From Candidatus Cloacimonadota bacterium (GTDB lineage: Bacteria; Cloacimonadota; Cloacimonadia; Cloacimonadales; TCS61), in the NCBI GenBank assembly GCA_027858325.1, contig JAQICU010000080.1, positions 1-7,180 on the forward strand: a DNA stretch of 7,180 bases, in the 5' to 3' direction. A program made the translations under genes and the position numbers. Shown here in pieces: positions 5,997-7,180 of this stretch. Under the pieces are notes generated by a model that saw nothing but the letters and a program-made list of their open reading frames with translations, did not search any database and was not told the origin of the DNA. Within the stretch, counting starts at the first letter, position 1, and each line of letters begins with the position of its first letter.

Positions 5997-6524
5997 ATGA
6001 GTAAAAGCGAAAGAGTGTTTCTAGTTGGTGTTGTCTGGGGTGATGAATCCTCTGAACACTTCAACGAATCTATGGAAGAGCTCCATCAATTGGCTGATAC
6101 TGCCGGCTGCGAAGTCGCAAATACATTTTCTCAAACCTTGAAAAGACCTGATACTGCAACTTATGTAGGGAAAGGAAAGCTGCAGGAAATTAAACAAGCA
6201 GCCAGTTCTTCACATGTTCACACTCTCATTTTTAATAACAATCTTTCTCCCTCTCAATCACGTAATATTTCTGATGTTTCCGGTTGTAACGTGGTTGATA
6301 GAACCGAGATAATCTTAGATATTTTTGCCAGTCACGCTCGAACCAAACAAGCAAAATTACAGGTTGAACTTGCCCAATTGGAATATGCCTATACAAAGCT
6401 GAAGAGAAAGTGGAAGCATCTTTCCAGGATACAAGGTGGTATCGGATTTCGCGGTCCGGGTGAAACACAGATTGAAGTAGATAGACGTATGATCCGCAAG
6501 AAATCAACCACACTTAAAAAGTAA
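5997..6524 (+). CDS. hflX: GTPase HflX, N-terminal part, ended by a premature TAA
   Basis: HflX is a ribosome-associated GTPase that binds the large subunit and splits stalled 70S ribosomes under stress. This 175-codon stretch holds the HflX-specific N-terminal domain and linker: ERVFLVGV (5-12), the YVGKGKLQEI segment (56-65), FNNNLSPSQSRN (79-90), VVDRTEIILDIFASHA (99-114), KLQVELAQLEY (120-130) and the glycine-rich GGIGFRGPGETQIEVDRR (147-164). All are well conserved. The frame then meets TAA at 6522, in the coiled region that joins to the GTPase domain. If translated alone it would give an N-domain without GTPase. The ATG has no visible Shine-Dalgarno sequence; translation may depend on coupling with the tiny frame just upstream. 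It belongs with the fragment that follows in the same frame. Confidence 0.88.
   Translation: MSKSERVFLVGVVWGDESSEHFNESMEELHQLADTAGCEVANTFSQTLKRPDTATYVGKGKLQEIKQAASSSHVHTLIFNNNLSPSQSRNISDVSGCNVVDRTEIILDIFASHARTKQAKLQVELAQLEYAYTKLKRKWKHLSRIQGGIGFRGPGETQIEVDRRMIRKKSTTLKK
6522..6524 (+). other. hflX: In-frame TAA inside hflX
   Basis: The codon order is CTT AAA AAG TAA ATC AAA AAT ATT GAA. Family members usually carry an acidic/basic helix here (such as LKKEL or LKKEI), so TAA is probably one G-to-T change from GAA. The other genes in the cluster use TAA as their real stop, which argues against a reassigned codon. Confidence 0.85.
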
Positions 6525-7180
6525 ATCAAAAATATTGAACAAGTATGTTTAACTAAAAGAAATAAAAGAAAAGATATTACTTCTATTGCTCTGGTTGGAT
6601 ATACAAATGCTGGGAAATCTACTTTATTCAATAAGCTAACTAGTGAAAATAGGTATACTGCGGATCAACTTTTCGCAACTTTGGATTCCAAAACACGAGT
6701 AATTGAAACAGAATTAAAAGAAAAACTCGTAATTACAGATACCATCGGGTTTATTCGCAAACTTCCTCATAAACTTGTCTCATCTTTTCACTCAACATTA
6801 TTAGACGTTTTGGAAGCTGATCTACTTCTACATGTAGTTGATGTATCTTATCCTAATTTGTTTGATCTTATGCAAGCAGTTGAAGGTGTTTTGGAAGAAA
6901 TAAAAGTAGAACAAAAGAATATTCTTATAGTGTTTAATAAGTCGGATAGAATGTATGGGACTCATTATTTATTCATCAAGAAAAAACTTATGAATAAATA
7001 TCCCGATAGCGTTTTTATCTCTGCTAAAACAGGTGAAGGACTTGATCATTTGCATGAGAAGATCAAAGATTTCGTACAGAGAAGTAAGAAATATTTAGAC
7101 TTGGAAGTTCCTGCAGATATGCAGAACTTGATGTCATTCCTGCATAAGAACGCAGAAATAATTGAAAGTAAGTATAATAA
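6525..7180 (+). pseudogene. hflX: GTPase HflX, GTPase-domain part continuing in frame after the stop (3'-partial)
   Basis: Reading straight on from the TAA, the same frame stays open for 218 complete codons to the window edge and contains a full HflX GTPase domain. Numbering through the stop as codon 176: P-loop GYTNAGKS (201-208), DQLFATLDSKTR in switch I, G3 DTIGF (248-252) followed by RKLPH, HVVDVSYP after it, G4 NKSD (314-317) and G5 SAK (342-344). A C-terminal domain begins before the window ends near codon 394, close to the full family length of about 370-430. No ATG, GTG or TTG occurs in frame between the TAA and the P-loop, so independent translation of an intact GTPase domain would need an unusual start. 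The intact motifs mean the interruption is recent, an error, or bypassed. Labelled pseudogene because the conventional reading is disrupted. Confidence 0.8.

Noticed and set aside
6522..6524. Reassigned TAA codon or a natural two-gene split of hflX
   Set aside because: The kinase genes and the SpoVG-like gene end at TAA in the right place, so TAA works as stop here. A two-gene split lacks any ATG, GTG or TTG between the stop and the P-loop.

Overview
The window reads as AT-rich bacterial chromosome from an uncultured member of the FCB superphylum; Cloacimonadota or a neighbouring phylum is my best guess, not a proven assignment. The main clue is the large secreted protein at the left edge. 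It is built from lamin-tail, jelly-roll and fibronectin-like modules and ends in a C-terminal domain opening with NYPNPFNP, a tail typical of exported proteins in these phyla. The intergenic region dense in inverted repeats, with GTCATTTCG and GAGAAATCT-like arms, fits the same kind of genome.

Layout. (1) Positions 3-2714 hold the 3' part of the surface or secreted protein gene, whose beginning lies outside the window; a clear intrinsic terminator follows at 2741-2771. (2) Positions 2772-3304 are non-coding and packed with inverted and short direct repeats that look like one or more small palindromic elements. (3) From 3305 to the right edge a compact co-directional cluster runs: a GGDGS-type 6-phosphofructokinase (probably ATP-using), a GGDDT-type pyrophosphate-dependent phosphofructokinase, a small SpoVG-like protein, an 18-codon reading frame, and hflX. 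Gaps are 23, 19, 1 and 3 bases, with no terminator between genes, so they are probably co-transcribed.

The two kinases catalyse the same carbon step (fructose 6-phosphate to fructose 1,6-bisphosphate) with different predicted phosphoryl donors. Together they would let the cell choose between an irreversible ATP-driven and a reversible PPi-driven route. The SpoVG-like protein (possible nucleic-acid binding) and HflX (ribosome-splitting GTPase) are regulatory or translational neighbours without an obvious metabolic link.

The most striking anomaly is in hflX. Its frame is closed by a TAA at 6522-6524 between the N-terminal and GTPase domains, yet the same frame then stays open for 218 complete codons to the window edge with every GTPase motif intact. 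No ordinary start codon lies between the stop and the P-loop. This is either a recent nonsense mutation (one base from GAA), a sequencing error or, less likely, recoding. A second in-frame TAA separates the hflX start from a tiny upstream reading frame that carries its own Shine-Dalgarno sequence. I see no CRISPR array, tRNA, rRNA, transposase or clear novel defence system.
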